Source: an uncultured Akkermansia sp. (GTDB taxonomy: Bacteria; Verrucomicrobiota; Verrucomicrobiia; Verrucomicrobiales; Akkermansiaceae). Taken from it: a DNA stretch of 64,000 nucleotides. Location of the stretch: assembly GCA_947626545.1 (NCBI GenBank), contig CANQSS010000002.1, forward strand, positions 1-64,000. Reading direction: 5' to 3'. Position 1 is the stretch's first letter, and every line of letters begins with the position of its first letter. Below are positions 52,562 to 60,470 of this stretch, piece after piece. The position numbers and the translations under genes are program-made. Below the pieces are notes generated by a model. It saw only the letters and a list, made by a program, of their open reading frames with translations, searched no databases and was not told the origin of the DNA.

Positions 52562-53596
52562 ATGGCAGCAGAGACACAAACCGGAGATGCATTGCGCTGG
52601 CCGGCAGAGTGGGAGACGCAGGAGGCTGTGTGGCTCACTTGGCCGCACCGCGCTGAATTGTGGAATGGCGGTCTCGCCGAACTGGAGCAGCATTTTGCGC
52701 GACTCGTCGCAGCCATTGCCCAGCGAGCTTGTGTACGTCTCAATGCCGCCTTTGACCTCCACTCCCACATTCGCCGCCTGCTTCCTTCCGCATGCAATGT
52801 TGAGCTTTTTGATCATCCGAGCGATGACGTTTGGTGCCGTGACCACGGTGCAATCTTTGTGCAGCGTCGTGATGGTTCGCTGCAAGCTGCTAATTGGCGC
52901 TTCAATGCGTGGGGCGGCAAGTTCCCGCCGTGGGACAAGGATGACGCGATTGCGCCGCTCATGGCTGCCTCCCAGCACATTCCCTGTCTGAGCAGCGAGA
53001 TGATATTGGAGGGCGGCGCCATTGAGGGCAACGGCACAGGACTGGTGCTCACCACCGAGGCGGTTCTGCTCAACCCCAACCGCAACCCTTCTGTCAGCAA
53101 AGCCGATGTGGAGCGTGAATTGTACCGCATGCTCGGCACGAAGCGCGTGTTTTGGCTCGGCTCGGGTATCGAGGGCGATGACACCGATGGGCACATCGAC
53201 GATATGGTGCGCTTTGTGCGCGAGGACGCTGTGGTGGCGGTTTGCGAAGACAACCCGGCGGCGCCCAATTACCGTGCCCTCGCGGAAAACAACGAGCGCC
53301 TGCAAGACCTGCGCACGCTCTCCGGCTCCCATGTGGAGGTGATTCCTCTGCCCATGCCTTCCCCCCTTATCCGGACGGACTGGCGACTGCACCAATTGCC
53401 GGCCAGCTATGCAAATTTTCTCATCTGCAACGGCGCTGTTCTAGTCCCCATTTTCGGCCGCGACAAGCAAGACGACACCGCGCTGGGAATCCTCCGCGAG
53501 GCTTTCCCGGGCACACAGGTCATCGGCATCGATGCGCGACCCTTTGTGCTGGAAGGCGGCGCCATTCACTGCCTGACCCAGCAGCAAATGCATTAG
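52562..53596 (+). CDS. aguA: Agmatine deiminase
   Basis: It converts agmatine to N-carbamoylputrescine in polyamine synthesis. The 344-residue protein of the peptidyl-arginine deiminase fold has RWPAEWETQEAVWLTWPHR, DDVWCRDHGAIFV, ILEGGAIEGNGTG, SGIEGDDTDGHIDDMVRFV with the catalytic His/Asp, and the nucleophile Cys in VLEGGAIHCLTQQQ near the C-terminus. The last codons (QMH and TAG) lie inside a hairpin repeat arm. No carbamoylputrescine amidohydrolase gene is adjacent. Confidence 0.92.
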   Translation: MAAETQTGDALRWPAEWETQEAVWLTWPHRAELWNGGLAELEQHFARLVAAIAQRACVRLNAAFDLHSHIRRLLPSACNVELFDHPSDDVWCRDHGAIFVQRRDGSLQAANWRFNAWGGKFPPWDKDDAIAPLMAASQHIPCLSSEMILEGGAIEGNGTGLVLTTEAVLLNPNRNPSVSKADVERELYRMLGTKRVFWLGSGIEGDDTDGHIDDMVRFVREDAVVAVCEDNPAAPNYRALAENNERLQDLRTLSGSHVEVIPLPMPSPLIRTDWRLHQLPASYANFLICNGAVLVPIFGRDKQDDTALGILREAFPGTQVIGIDARPFVLEGGAIHCLTQQQMH

Positions 53597-53890
53597 GAAA
53601 TGCGCTTGCTCATTTACGATTTACGACGGAGGCAGACGGGGTCTGCCTATGTACGATGTACGATGTACGATTTGAAATTCCCGCGCTTGCGCGCGAACTT
53701 GGCGAAGCAGGGGCGGGAAGTGAGTCATGAAGCCGTGTACGGGGTGGTTAGAAAGGGGCGGAGGCGCCTAGCGTCGCCTATGTACGAAGTACGATGTGCG
53801 ATTTGGATTGTAGTGCGTTGCAGGCGCGCGAACTTACCAAATCGTAAATGGATTGCATGTTGGGATCACTTTTTTCTTGGGACGGATGTG
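53583..53890. repeat. Hairpin followed by a long family B mosaic
   Basis: Hairpin AGCAAATGCATT / AATGCGCTTGCT (53583-53610) contains the aguA stop. After it come GGCAGACGGGGTCTGCC, triple TACGATG words, the CCCGCGCTTGCGCGCGAA hairpin, AAGCCGTGTACGGGGTGGTT, GGCGCCTAGCGTCGCC, TACGAAGTACGATG words, GCGCGCGAAC, and finally TTTTTTCTTGGGACGGATGTG split at 53870-53890. No gene is supported. Confidence 0.75.
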
Positions 53891-53918
53891 TGCGTTTAAC
53901 CCGCGAATTTAAATTCAC

Positions 53919-53947
53919 TTGCCAAAGGGGGCGAGGGCTGGTAAACT
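53919..53947 (+). promoter_or_regulatory. Promoter of tRNA-Arg
   Basis: TTGCCA (53919-53924), 17 bp, TAAACT (53942-53947), 11 nt before the tRNA. Confidence 0.7.
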
Positions 53948-53958
53948 CGGCGAGTCAC

Positions 53959-54032
53959 GCTCCGATAGCTCAGTTGGATAGAGCACAAGCCTTCTAAGCT
54001 TGGTGTCCCGCGTTCGAGTCGCGGTCGGAGTG
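53959..54032 (+). tRNA. tRNA-Arg (UCU)
   Basis: 74 nt: acceptor GCTCCGA with TCGGAGT (one G-U), D-arm GCTCAGTTGGATAGAGC, anticodon stem CAAGC/GCTTG with loop CTTCTAA (anticodon TCT), TTCGAGT T-loop, discriminator G. CCA is not encoded. Confidence 0.95.
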
Positions 54033-54058
54033 CTCTTGAAGGAAAGAGGCGCCGTGGT

Positions 54059-54952
54059 TTACGACAATTGAGCGGTAAGTTTAAAGTGGAGTTTTGCCAC
54101 ATCTCTCAGGCGAGAGGAGCCATGCAGGGCGACAAAGCGGCGTGCGGCATCCAGGACATGGGGAGCGCAGCCCAACGGAAGTTCGCATTTCGCCGCTCGG
54201 GCAGTCTTGTTCATCCACTCGACAAAACGCGCGCGCGCCAGAATAGAGGCAGCGGCCACGGCGATGTCCTGCTCGGCACGTGGGTATTGCTCGATCTGTA
54301 CGGGCAGATGGTACTGGCCGAGTGCACGACGCAGAACCCACTCATTGGCGAATTGGTCGCTGAGCGCGCGGGGGCAGGCGGGAACCTTCGCGTGCAGAGC
54401 AGCAATGACGCGGGCGTGCCCCCAGGCGAGGAGTTTGTTGAGGTTGCCCGTTTGGGTGTAGAGATCATTATAGCGGGCGGGACCGATGCAGAGTACTTCG
54501 AAGGCCATGCCGGGGAGGTTTTTAATTTGCTCCGCCATGTGGGAAATTTGAGCGTCACTGCTGATCAGTTTGCTGTCTCTGCATCCGATGCGCAAGAGAG
54601 GTTCAGCGAGCTGAGCATCGGCATATACGCCTGCCACAACCAGCGGACCGAAGTAGTCGCCCTTGCCACTCTCATCCACTCCGAAGTGCGGGGAAATGGG
54701 AGGGGGGGCATTGTCGTCGCCCGGTGTTGAAAGAGCCTCCGGCAACATGAGACGCAAGAAATTCTGCGTGCCGTGCCCCTGCACAACCAAACGGCGTCGC
54801 TTGGCGAAATAGGACACGTTCACATCCATCCCTTGAAAGCTGAAGAGGGCGTATTCGCGCTGTTGAGCGCAAAAAGCGGGAGAAGAGCTCAGGCGAGCTT
54901 GGAGCTGTTGTGCCGCCGCCTCGGTCAGTTCACCGCTGTATTGATTGTCCAT
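54059..54952 (-). CDS. rnhC: Ribonuclease HIII
   Basis: It cleaves the RNA strand of RNA-DNA hybrids. The 297-residue protein has an N-terminal TBP-like substrate-binding domain (about residues 1-85) and the catalytic core HFGVDESGKGDYFGPLVVAGVYAD with the Asp-Glu pair, then CRDSKLISSD and DQFAN, with the later metal ligand in QDIAVAAASILARARFVEWM. The N-terminal domain distinguishes HIII from HII. ATG at 54952 is used; the ATG at 54964 overlaps a possible -10 (TTGACC-17-GATGCT on the minus strand). Confidence 0.92.
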   Translation of the reverse strand: MDNQYSGELTEAAAQQLQARLSSSPAFCAQQREYALFSFQGMDVNVSYFAKRRRLVVQGHGTQNFLRLMLPEALSTPGDDNAPPPISPHFGVDESGKGDYFGPLVVAGVYADAQLAEPLLRIGCRDSKLISSDAQISHMAEQIKNLPGMAFEVLCIGPARYNDLYTQTGNLNKLLAWGHARVIAALHAKVPACPRALSDQFANEWVLRRALGQYHLPVQIEQYPRAEQDIAVAAASILARARFVEWMNKTARAAKCELPLGCAPHVLDAARRFVALHGSSRLRDVAKLHFKLTAQLS

Positions 54953-55127
54953 GTCGCTTAGCATCTACCCAATTCGCATCTTGGTCAACCCCAAAATTGC
55001 GCCCTTGAAGCTACCAATTGGGCATGTTGACACAAAAAAATAAGGCGAAGGCGTTTTTTTTGTGTGACAAATGACTGGAAATGCGCTATCTTACGCACAG
55101 CCTTATTCATCATAAAGCAAACACACC

Positions 55128-55427
55128 ATGTCAAAAACAATTACAAAAAGAGAGTTGGTCAACAAGATCTGCACCGAGCTGAATGGCAACCTCACCCAGA
55201 CAGATGTGCTGGAGGTGATCCAGAAAGCAGTGGAGCTTATCACGGCTTCACTGGGGGCGGGCGATCGGGTTGTACTGCGTAACTTCGGCACCTTCGTGGT
55301 GAAAGAAGTGAAGGCCAAAGTTGGTCGTAATCCCAAGGATCCCGCCAAGGATGTCCCCATTCCCGCGCGCAAGGTCGTCAAGTTCAAGGTGGGCAAGACT
55401 CTGAAGGAGACAGCCGCCAAGAGCTAA
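55128..55427 (+). CDS. HU-family nucleoid protein
   Basis: The 99-residue protein TKRELVNKICTELNGNLTQTDVLEVIQKAVELITASLGAGDRVVLRNFGTFVVKEVKAKVGRNPKDPAKDVPIPARKVVKFKVGKTLKE is a clear HU/IHF member. The beta-arm carries the Pro of VGRNPKDP and the G-FGTF turn is conserved. It bends and compacts DNA. GTGACA-17-TATCTT (about 55067-55095) is a plausible promoter with a leader of roughly 30 nt. A terminator follows. Confidence 0.94.
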   Translation: MSKTITKRELVNKICTELNGNLTQTDVLEVIQKAVELITASLGAGDRVVLRNFGTFVVKEVKAKVGRNPKDPAKDVPIPARKVVKFKVGKTLKETAAKS

Positions 55428-55452
55428 GACTAATTGCTGAATACTATTCCGG

Positions 55453-55486
55453 GAGCGCAGTCATTCATGTGGCTGCGCTCTTCTTT
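55453..55486 (+). terminator. Intrinsic terminator of the HU gene
   Basis: GAGCGCAG (55453-55460) pairs with CTGCGCTC (55473-55480), followed by TTCTTT. Confidence 0.8.
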
Positions 55487-55498
55487 ATGCCCACGTAG

Positions 55499-55812
55499 GG
55501 CAAACGCATTTGGATGAAGCGGAAAAGTAGAGAAAATTCTCCATCGTAAATCGTCCACAGGCTCCGCCAAGCTCTCAGGGCAAACGCATTAGAAAATGCG
55601 TTTGCCTATGTATGATTTACAACACGCACGACGGCTGTAAGTGCGTGTTGTACATAGGCGGCGTTCCGCCGCCTCCGCCCCTTTCTAACCACCCCCGTAC
55701 ACGGCTTCAGACATCCCGTCGCGTCCGCTCTGCATCCCGCGCAACGCGCGCGAATTTCCAAATCGTACATCATACATCGTACATGGCAAACGCATTTTCA
55801 AATGCGTTTGCC
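55499..55812. repeat. Repeat cluster with two complete hairpins
   Basis: A half hairpin with GGAAAAGTAGAGAAAATTCT (55499-55540) comes first. Next are a complete perfect hairpin with loop AGAA (55579-55606), a family B mosaic (GCGTGTTGTACATAGG, GGCGGCGTTCCGCCGCC, CCGTACACGG, GCGCAACGCGCGCGAA, TACATCATACATCG) and a second complete perfect hairpin with loop TTCA (55785-55812). No gene lies in these 300 bp. Confidence 0.8.
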
Positions 55813-55833
55813 CTGCTTCTCCATTGAAGCAAC

Positions 55834-55862
55834 TTGACAAGCACGGGCGTTTCCTCTATTCT
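55834..55862 (+). promoter_or_regulatory. Promoter of the dynamin-like GTPase, leaderless
   Basis: TTGACA (55834-55839), 17 bp, TATTCT (55857-55862), 6 nt, ATG at 55869. Confidence 0.78.
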
Positions 55863-55868
55863 GAAGCC

Positions 55869-57761
55869 ATGATGGACGAGCAACTCAAAGCATTGTGCGA
55901 AGAAGCGCGGGGGTATGCCGACAGAATTGAGGGGATGAGCGAGGCGAGTCCCGAGCTGCGTGCCGTGCTGACACGTGGGAGTCGAGAAATACGGCGCAGT
56001 CTGGCGCGCTTCGATTCCAAGCTGTTGCTCATGGCAACCATCGGGTCGGTGAAAAGCGGGAAATCCACGCTCACCAACTGCTTGTCACGCCGCAACCTTT
56101 GCGCGACCAAATTGGGACTGGAAACAACGCGCCTGCCCATGATTATCTTGGCGAGCGATGACGGCACAGAGCGCATGGAGCTGTTTTCCCCGCTGGCGGC
56201 AGATTCGCTGAGCGAGCAGGAGCTCTTTGAGCTGGTCATCGACTACTTGCGCCACATTGCTCCTCCCGAATTTCACGAGAAAGTTTCGATTGACCGCCGC
56301 AACATCACCCAGGCGAATCTGGATGCTTGGGCGCAAGGGCACACCAGCGCCGGTTGCGCCGCCATCTTTCTGGTAGAACCAAAAGCCCGCCTGCTCGAGG
56401 CCGGCATCGGCATCATCGACATGCCGGGCATGGATGGCCTCACGTCCAACTGGCACGATGAAGAGCTGCATGAGTGGATGAATGAAAATGCGGATTACTT
56501 CCTGCTGGTGCAGAGTTCTTTCGCCGCGCTCACACCGGATACCCGCGACTACCTGCGCGCCGCCATGGAACGCTCCCAGCGCCCCATCCGCGTAGTGCAA
56601 AACCGCATCGAGGCCCAATTCTGGCTCTCTCCCGCGGACCAAGAGCAACAGCAGGAAGTCCAGCAAATCACCACCCAAAAACAACTCGGCGACTTTATCC
56701 GGAAGGTCATTCCCGGCTCGTGGGTCAATGCCGGGCTTGCCTGGTGGCAACTCGATGCACACCACGACGCGGAGCTCCCCGATTCCGCCGACACCCCCTC
56801 TCGCCGCGATTCCAACCTCGATGCGCTGGAGAATGAGGTGCTGGCCGACCTGAGCCACCCGGAGATAACGCTGCAGCGCAACTCGGCGGACTACCTGCTC
56901 AAGACCCTGGAGGGACTGGACAACCGGCTCAAGGATTTTGCGGCACAGAGCCGCACGCACATCTCGCACGTGCATGAAATTCAGGCTTCCGTCCACGGGC
57001 TTATCGATGCCGCTCGCCTGCGCGAATCGATCGAAAGCAGCAACCTGCACGATGGACGTCTGCGCTGCGGATACCTCGCTGACCAAGCGAAGCAAGCGCT
57101 CAATAACCGCTTGGACGCCATCCTCGACCTCGCGGTGGACGGCTATTTCCCCACAGATTGGATGACGCAAAACATGCTCGCGCAGGAACTCAATCGCATC
57201 CGCGCCAAGGCCGAGAATGATTTGGGCGACCTGACGGCTGAGCAGGAAACGCACGTGCTCTCACCCGCAAAAATATGTGAGCTCACCGAGCTGGAAAAGG
57301 AAAAGATTGCTCAATGCGCCGCTATATTGAAACACCGCCCGGCTGAAGAGATTGAGAAAGATTACGTGAAAGCCGTGCTCAACGCATGGGAACACGTGCC
57401 GCTGGATTGCAGTCCCATTCCTCTGGGGGAGCTGAAAGAAACGACTTTCCTGGGTATGATCAATCGCTCCTGCAGCTACAACAAGACTGTGCCCGAGTGG
57501 CGGCGTGTGGGACGTGAAAATATCGCGGTACGACTCGATGCATGGAAAAAGAAGGTGGGGGAAGCCATGGAACGCTTCGTATCACGCCGCATTGCCGCGC
57601 TGGAGTCCTGCCTCGTCGCAGAGCTGACCGACTTCGAGCAATCCGAACAAATCGGCCGTACCATCGCAACGGCGCAGGCGGACATCGAACTGGTGAACAC
57701 GCTGCGCAAATCGCTCTCAACCACGCTGCTCACCGCGCGCCGCCTCAAAGCTCTGCAATAA
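55869..57761 (+). CDS. Dynamin-like large GTPase
   Basis: The 630-residue protein has the P-loop GSVKSGKST (residues 59-67), TTRLPMIIL as switch I and IGIIDMPGMDGL (about residue 182) as G3. The likely G4 is VVQNRIEAQF, with Asn and Glu in place of NKxD. The remaining 400 residues are largely helical (LLKTLEGLDNRLKDFAAQSRTHISHVHEIQASVHGLIDAARL; ELEKEKIAQCAAILKHRPAEEIEKDYVKAVLNAW), as in bacterial dynamin-like proteins that remodel membranes. No transmembrane helix is seen. The start is fixed by the -10 6 nt upstream; 55824 would precede the promoter. Confidence 0.78.
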   Translation: MMDEQLKALCEEARGYADRIEGMSEASPELRAVLTRGSREIRRSLARFDSKLLLMATIGSVKSGKSTLTNCLSRRNLCATKLGLETTRLPMIILASDDGTERMELFSPLAADSLSEQELFELVIDYLRHIAPPEFHEKVSIDRRNITQANLDAWAQGHTSAGCAAIFLVEPKARLLEAGIGIIDMPGMDGLTSNWHDEELHEWMNENADYFLLVQSSFAALTPDTRDYLRAAMERSQRPIRVVQNRIEAQFWLSPADQEQQQEVQQITTQKQLGDFIRKVIPGSWVNAGLAWWQLDAHHDAELPDSADTPSRRDSNLDALENEVLADLSHPEITLQRNSADYLLKTLEGLDNRLKDFAAQSRTHISHVHEIQASVHGLIDAARLRESIESSNLHDGRLRCGYLADQAKQALNNRLDAILDLAVDGYFPTDWMTQNMLAQELNRIRAKAENDLGDLTAEQETHVLSPAKICELTELEKEKIAQCAAILKHRPAEEIEKDYVKAVLNAWEHVPLDCSPIPLGELKETTFLGMINRSCSYNKTVPEWRRVGRENIAVRLDAWKKKVGEAMERFVSRRIAALESCLVAELTDFEQSEQIGRTIATAQADIELVNTLRKSLSTTLLTARRLKALQ

Positions 57762-57799
57762 TCCCCCCCGCATGGCTTTCAAAATTCCGCTCTGCATTC

Positions 57800-57857
57800 G
57801 CTCCGCTTCCCCACGCCGCAGGCGTGCGAATTTCTCAAATCGTAAATCGTAAATTAA
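57800..57857. repeat. Short family B repeat
   Basis: CGCTTCCCCACGCCGCAGGC lead-in, GCGTGCGAATTTCTCAAATC, then CGTAAATCGTAAATTAAATG. The block runs into the start codon of the next gene (57858). Confidence 0.65.
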
Positions 57858-58376
57858 ATGTCAGGCGTACATGCCGAGGTCGTTTTCTACGCCGTGAGCG
57901 CGAATCCCGTTCGTCGTGAGGAGCAGCGTCGTTCCCGGTGCGCCTCCGGCTGCGTACGCCTCGGTGTGCTGCGTTTACGCTCCACTGCCCTGCACCGCCT
58001 GCTGCTCGAAATGCCCGTGCAAACCGGTGGGTGGATGAGCGCAAACAGCCCTTTTGCCCGCGCCGGACTCGTCCCGGACGACACAACGTGGGGAGCCTAC
58101 AATCCCGCCGACCTCCCGGATACCTGCTTCCCGAACATCGGCAGTACCGAGCTGGGCACCGAGCGCACCGGCAAATTACGCGGCTTTCGTGTGCCCGACC
58201 CGCCCGGCACCGGACGCACGTTTCTCATGGTGCACTTTGCAGAACGTTACGGGTCGGAAGGCTGCATCTCCACCCCGGATCCGGCCGCCTGGCAGCAGTT
58301 CTGCTCCATCATGGCTGACCTGCATGCGGCTCATGTCCCGACCATCCCCCTGCGCATTTACTACTGCCCACTCTGA
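57858..58376 (+). CDS. Protein with an HxxxxxGSEGC block, unknown function
   Basis: The 172-residue product has no signal peptide. The C-terminal half, RTGKLRGFRVPDPPGTGRTFLMVHFAERYGSEGCISTPDPAAWQQF, has a strand, His, then GSEGCI. That spacing is seen in small L,D-transpeptidase-like and DUF5675-type domains, where His and Cys sit together. This is a resemblance, not an identification. The N-terminal half (SGVHAEVVFYAVSANPVRREEQRRSRCASGCVRLGVLRLRS) is Arg/Cys-rich. Family B repeats flank it on both sides. Confidence 0.55.
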   Translation: MSGVHAEVVFYAVSANPVRREEQRRSRCASGCVRLGVLRLRSTALHRLLLEMPVQTGGWMSANSPFARAGLVPDDTTWGAYNPADLPDTCFPNIGSTELGTERTGKLRGFRVPDPPGTGRTFLMVHFAERYGSEGCISTPDPAAWQQFCSIMADLHAAHVPTIPLRIYYCPL

Positions 58377-58452
58377 TTCCCCCCCGCGCCGCAGGCGCGC
58401 GAATTTCCAAATCGTAAATCGTAAATGATCAACGTCTTTCAATGCGTTTGTT
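58377..58452. repeat. Short family B repeat and half hairpin
   Basis: CCGCGCCGCAGGCGCGCGAA hairpin (58384-58403), AAATCGTAAATCGTAAATGA, then CAATGCGTTTG (58440-58450), a half hairpin arm that encodes the last codons of the minus-strand permease (TH and the TGA stop). Confidence 0.7.
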
Positions 58453-59269
58453 GTTTCCCTTTCCCAAAGAGCCAGGCGATGCAAAACACGACGCCCAGCA
58501 GCAAAATAATGGTGGCGCCGAGGTGCAGGTTCAGCGGATAGGAAAGGAAAAAGGCGAGTGCCGAGCAACCGCCGCCGATCAAGCCGGCGCCCAGGAACAT
58601 CGTGGAGGCTCGGTTGGTGAGCAGACGCATGATGCCCGCCGGAGCCACCAGCAACCCCAGGGTGAGAAGCGCCCCCACCGCCTGCAGCGAGGAAACGAGC
58701 GCCAACACGATGAGCGCGTACACGGCGTAGCTGGTCGTTCGGGTCGGCAGTCCCAAGCTGGTAGCCGTGCGCGGGTCGAAGAGCCACAGGAGCAGCGGAC
58801 GCTTGAAAATCGTGATGCCCAGCAAGGCGAGCGCGCCGATGGCATAGGCCACGCAGAGGTCGGCAAAGCTCATGCTCAAAATATTGCCGAACAACCAATC
58901 ATCCACCCTCTGCTGCAGTCCGAGGCGCACGAGAATGACGTAGCCAAGCGCAAAGGCGGCGGAGTGAATAATGGAGAGTGCGGCATCGTGATGCAATGCG
59001 GAACTGCGTGCCACAAACAGCGAACTGAGCCCCACCAGCAGACCCGCCACCACCGCGCCGATCAACGCACTCCATTGCCCCAGCCCAAAAATCAGGATAC
59101 CCAGGGCAATGCCCGGCAGAAGCGCGCAGCTCACCGCGCCGATTTGCAGGGACGAACGCCTCAGCACCACCAGCGCACTCACATACCCGTCCACAAATCC
59201 GATGACGACGCAGCTCCACAGCGTGCGCAGCGCGACTGGCTCGGTGAGATATTGAAGAAAGTCGTTCAT
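58439..59269 (-). CDS. Zinc/manganese-type ABC transporter permease
   Basis: The 276-residue protein has about eight transmembrane helices and the pattern of the ABC-3 (ZnuB/MntB) family: VVIGFVDGYVSALVVLRRSSLQIGAVSCALLPGIALGIL near the start, then YAVYALIVLALVSSLQAVGALLTLGLLVAPAGIMRLLT. It pairs with the ATPase at 59266-60027 (4-bp overlap) and the binding protein at 60467-61333. The metal cannot be decided from the sequence. The C-terminal residues are encoded by a repeat arm. Confidence 0.88.
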   Translation of the reverse strand: MNDFLQYLTEPVALRTLWSCVVIGFVDGYVSALVVLRRSSLQIGAVSCALLPGIALGILIFGLGQWSALIGAVVAGLLVGLSSLFVARSSALHHDAALSIIHSAAFALGYVILVRLGLQQRVDDWLFGNILSMSFADLCVAYAIGALALLGITIFKRPLLLWLFDPRTATSLGLPTRTTSYAVYALIVLALVSSLQAVGALLTLGLLVAPAGIMRLLTNRASTMFLGAGLIGGGCSALAFFLSYPLNLHLGATIILLLGVVFCIAWLFGKGKQQTH

Positions 59270-60027
59270 GAGTAGGCTCGGTGAAGATTTTCCTGTGTCA
59301 ATGTCTGCGCACAGGGACCGAATGCCACCTGCTCGCGGCGCAGCAACAGCGCATAGTCGAAATAGCGCGCGGCATGCTCCACATCGTGGTAGCTGGCGAT
59401 GACCAACCTCCCCTCGTGCGCAAGCTCACCGAGCAGTGTACCCAGTTCACTCGTCCCCGGCGCATCCAGCCCGGTGAATGGTTCATCCAGCAGCAGAATA
59501 TGCGCCTCCTGCGCCAGGGCGCGCGCCAAAAAAGCACGCTGGAGCTGCCCGCCGGAAAGCTCGCTGATCTGCCGCTGCTGCAGCTCGGTTATGCGCAGGG
59601 TGTGCAGGGCTTTATCGACGATGAGGGCATCGTGCTCTCCCGTGGATCGCCATGGCCCGAGGGAGGGGTAGCGCCCCATTTCCACCAGCTCGCGTACTGT
59701 GATGGGGAAGGAGAGATCCACCTGGCTGCGCTGTGGAAGCCAGGCGACTTCGCGCCGTGTGCAATGCAGCGGTTTGCCGTCCCAGAGCGCCTCTCCCCCG
59801 GTGGTTGGCATGATGCCCGCCAGCACATTGAGCAAGGTCGATTTCCCCGCGCCGTTGGGACCGATCAGCGCCAGCGTATGCCCGCAATGGATGCTGAAGT
59901 TCAGCCCGACAAGCGCCGGACGGATGCGCGAGGAGTAGGACGCGCTCAAGCCTCGCACCTGCAACTCATGCGGGTGGTGGTTCGGGTTGGCGGCGCCCCA
60001 GCATACGTGATCGTGGTAATTTACCAT
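59266..60027 (-). CDS. Metal ABC transporter ATP-binding protein
   Basis: The 253-residue protein has Walker A LIGPNGAGKSTLLNVLAG, the Q-loop (WLPQRSQVDLSFPITV), signature LSGGQLQRAFLARALAQ, Walker B HILLLDEPFTGLDAPG and the H-switch ASYHDVEH. ATG at 60027 overlaps the stop of the previous gene by 7 bp; the frame is open much further upstream but that part is an out-of-frame shadow. The N-terminus (NYHDHVCWGAANPNHHPHEL) is His-rich, which may matter for metal sensing or delivery. Confidence 0.9.
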   Translation of the reverse strand: MVNYHDHVCWGAANPNHHPHELQVRGLSASYSSRIRPALVGLNFSIHCGHTLALIGPNGAGKSTLLNVLAGIMPTTGGEALWDGKPLHCTRREVAWLPQRSQVDLSFPITVRELVEMGRYPSLGPWRSTGEHDALIVDKALHTLRITELQQRQISELSGGQLQRAFLARALAQEAHILLLDEPFTGLDAPGTSELGTLLGELAHEGRLVIASYHDVEHAARYFDYALLLRREQVAFGPCAQTLTQENLHRAYS

Positions 60028-60470
60028 CGGAAGATAAAGATAGCGTGCAGCTCGCCCGCGCCGGTATCTGTCCACTGCGTATCCGACACAGCGCGCCGAC
60101 CGAGCGGCATGATTTCTATGGTGATGGCCCTGTTGGCAGGAAGCGCGTTTGTCCACCGGGTCTGCACCTCCAGCTCCACCACGGAACCCGGAGAAACGTC
60201 GGGCAGCGGGAGGCTGCCGCACCACATGCCATCGCGGTCGGGTGTCAGGCGCAGAATCTCCCTGCCCTCGCGGCGTATGCGGATCTCCTCAGCCCCTTCC
60301 GTGCAGCGCACCAGCACCGGGGTGGACACCATCGCAGCCTCCGCCGCAGGGCTAGTTTCTTTCCCAGCTTCAGGCGCGGGCAGCTTCGCAAAATACAGCA
60401 GCGGTGCCCCTGCTGCAACGACTCCCAGCAGGGCATACCCTATCGCGGCTATGGGATGCTTCATGATCAT
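60021..60470 (-). CDS. Anchored periplasmic protein inside the metal ABC operon
   Basis: The 149-residue product begins with a transmembrane anchor or signal (MKHPIAAIGYALLGVVAAGAPLLYFA). A short Ala/Pro linker and one beta-sandwich-like domain follow (PVLVRCTEGAEEIRIRREGREILRLTPDRDGMWCGSLPLPDVSPGSVVELEVQTRW). Its ATG overlaps the stop of the binding-protein gene (ATGA) and its stop overlaps the ATPase start, so it is firmly part of the operon. Such a gene is not usual in znu or mnt operons. Role unknown; an accessory to metal capture is conceivable. Confidence 0.72.
   Translation of the reverse strand: MIMKHPIAAIGYALLGVVAAGAPLLYFAKLPAPEAGKETSPAAEAAMVSTPVLVRCTEGAEEIRIRREGREILRLTPDRDGMWCGSLPLPDVSPGSVVELEVQTRWTNALPANRAITIEIMPLGRRAVSDTQWTDTGAGELHAIFIFRW

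Noticed and set aside
53640-53800. CRISPR array suspected from repeated TACGATGTACGATG words
   Set aside because: The words are 7-9 bp, back to back and without spacers of constant length; they belong to a dispersed intergenic repeat.
56085-57254. 389-codon open frame opposite the dynamin-like GTPase
   Set aside because: Antisense shadow; the GTPase has P-loop, DMPG and its own promoter.
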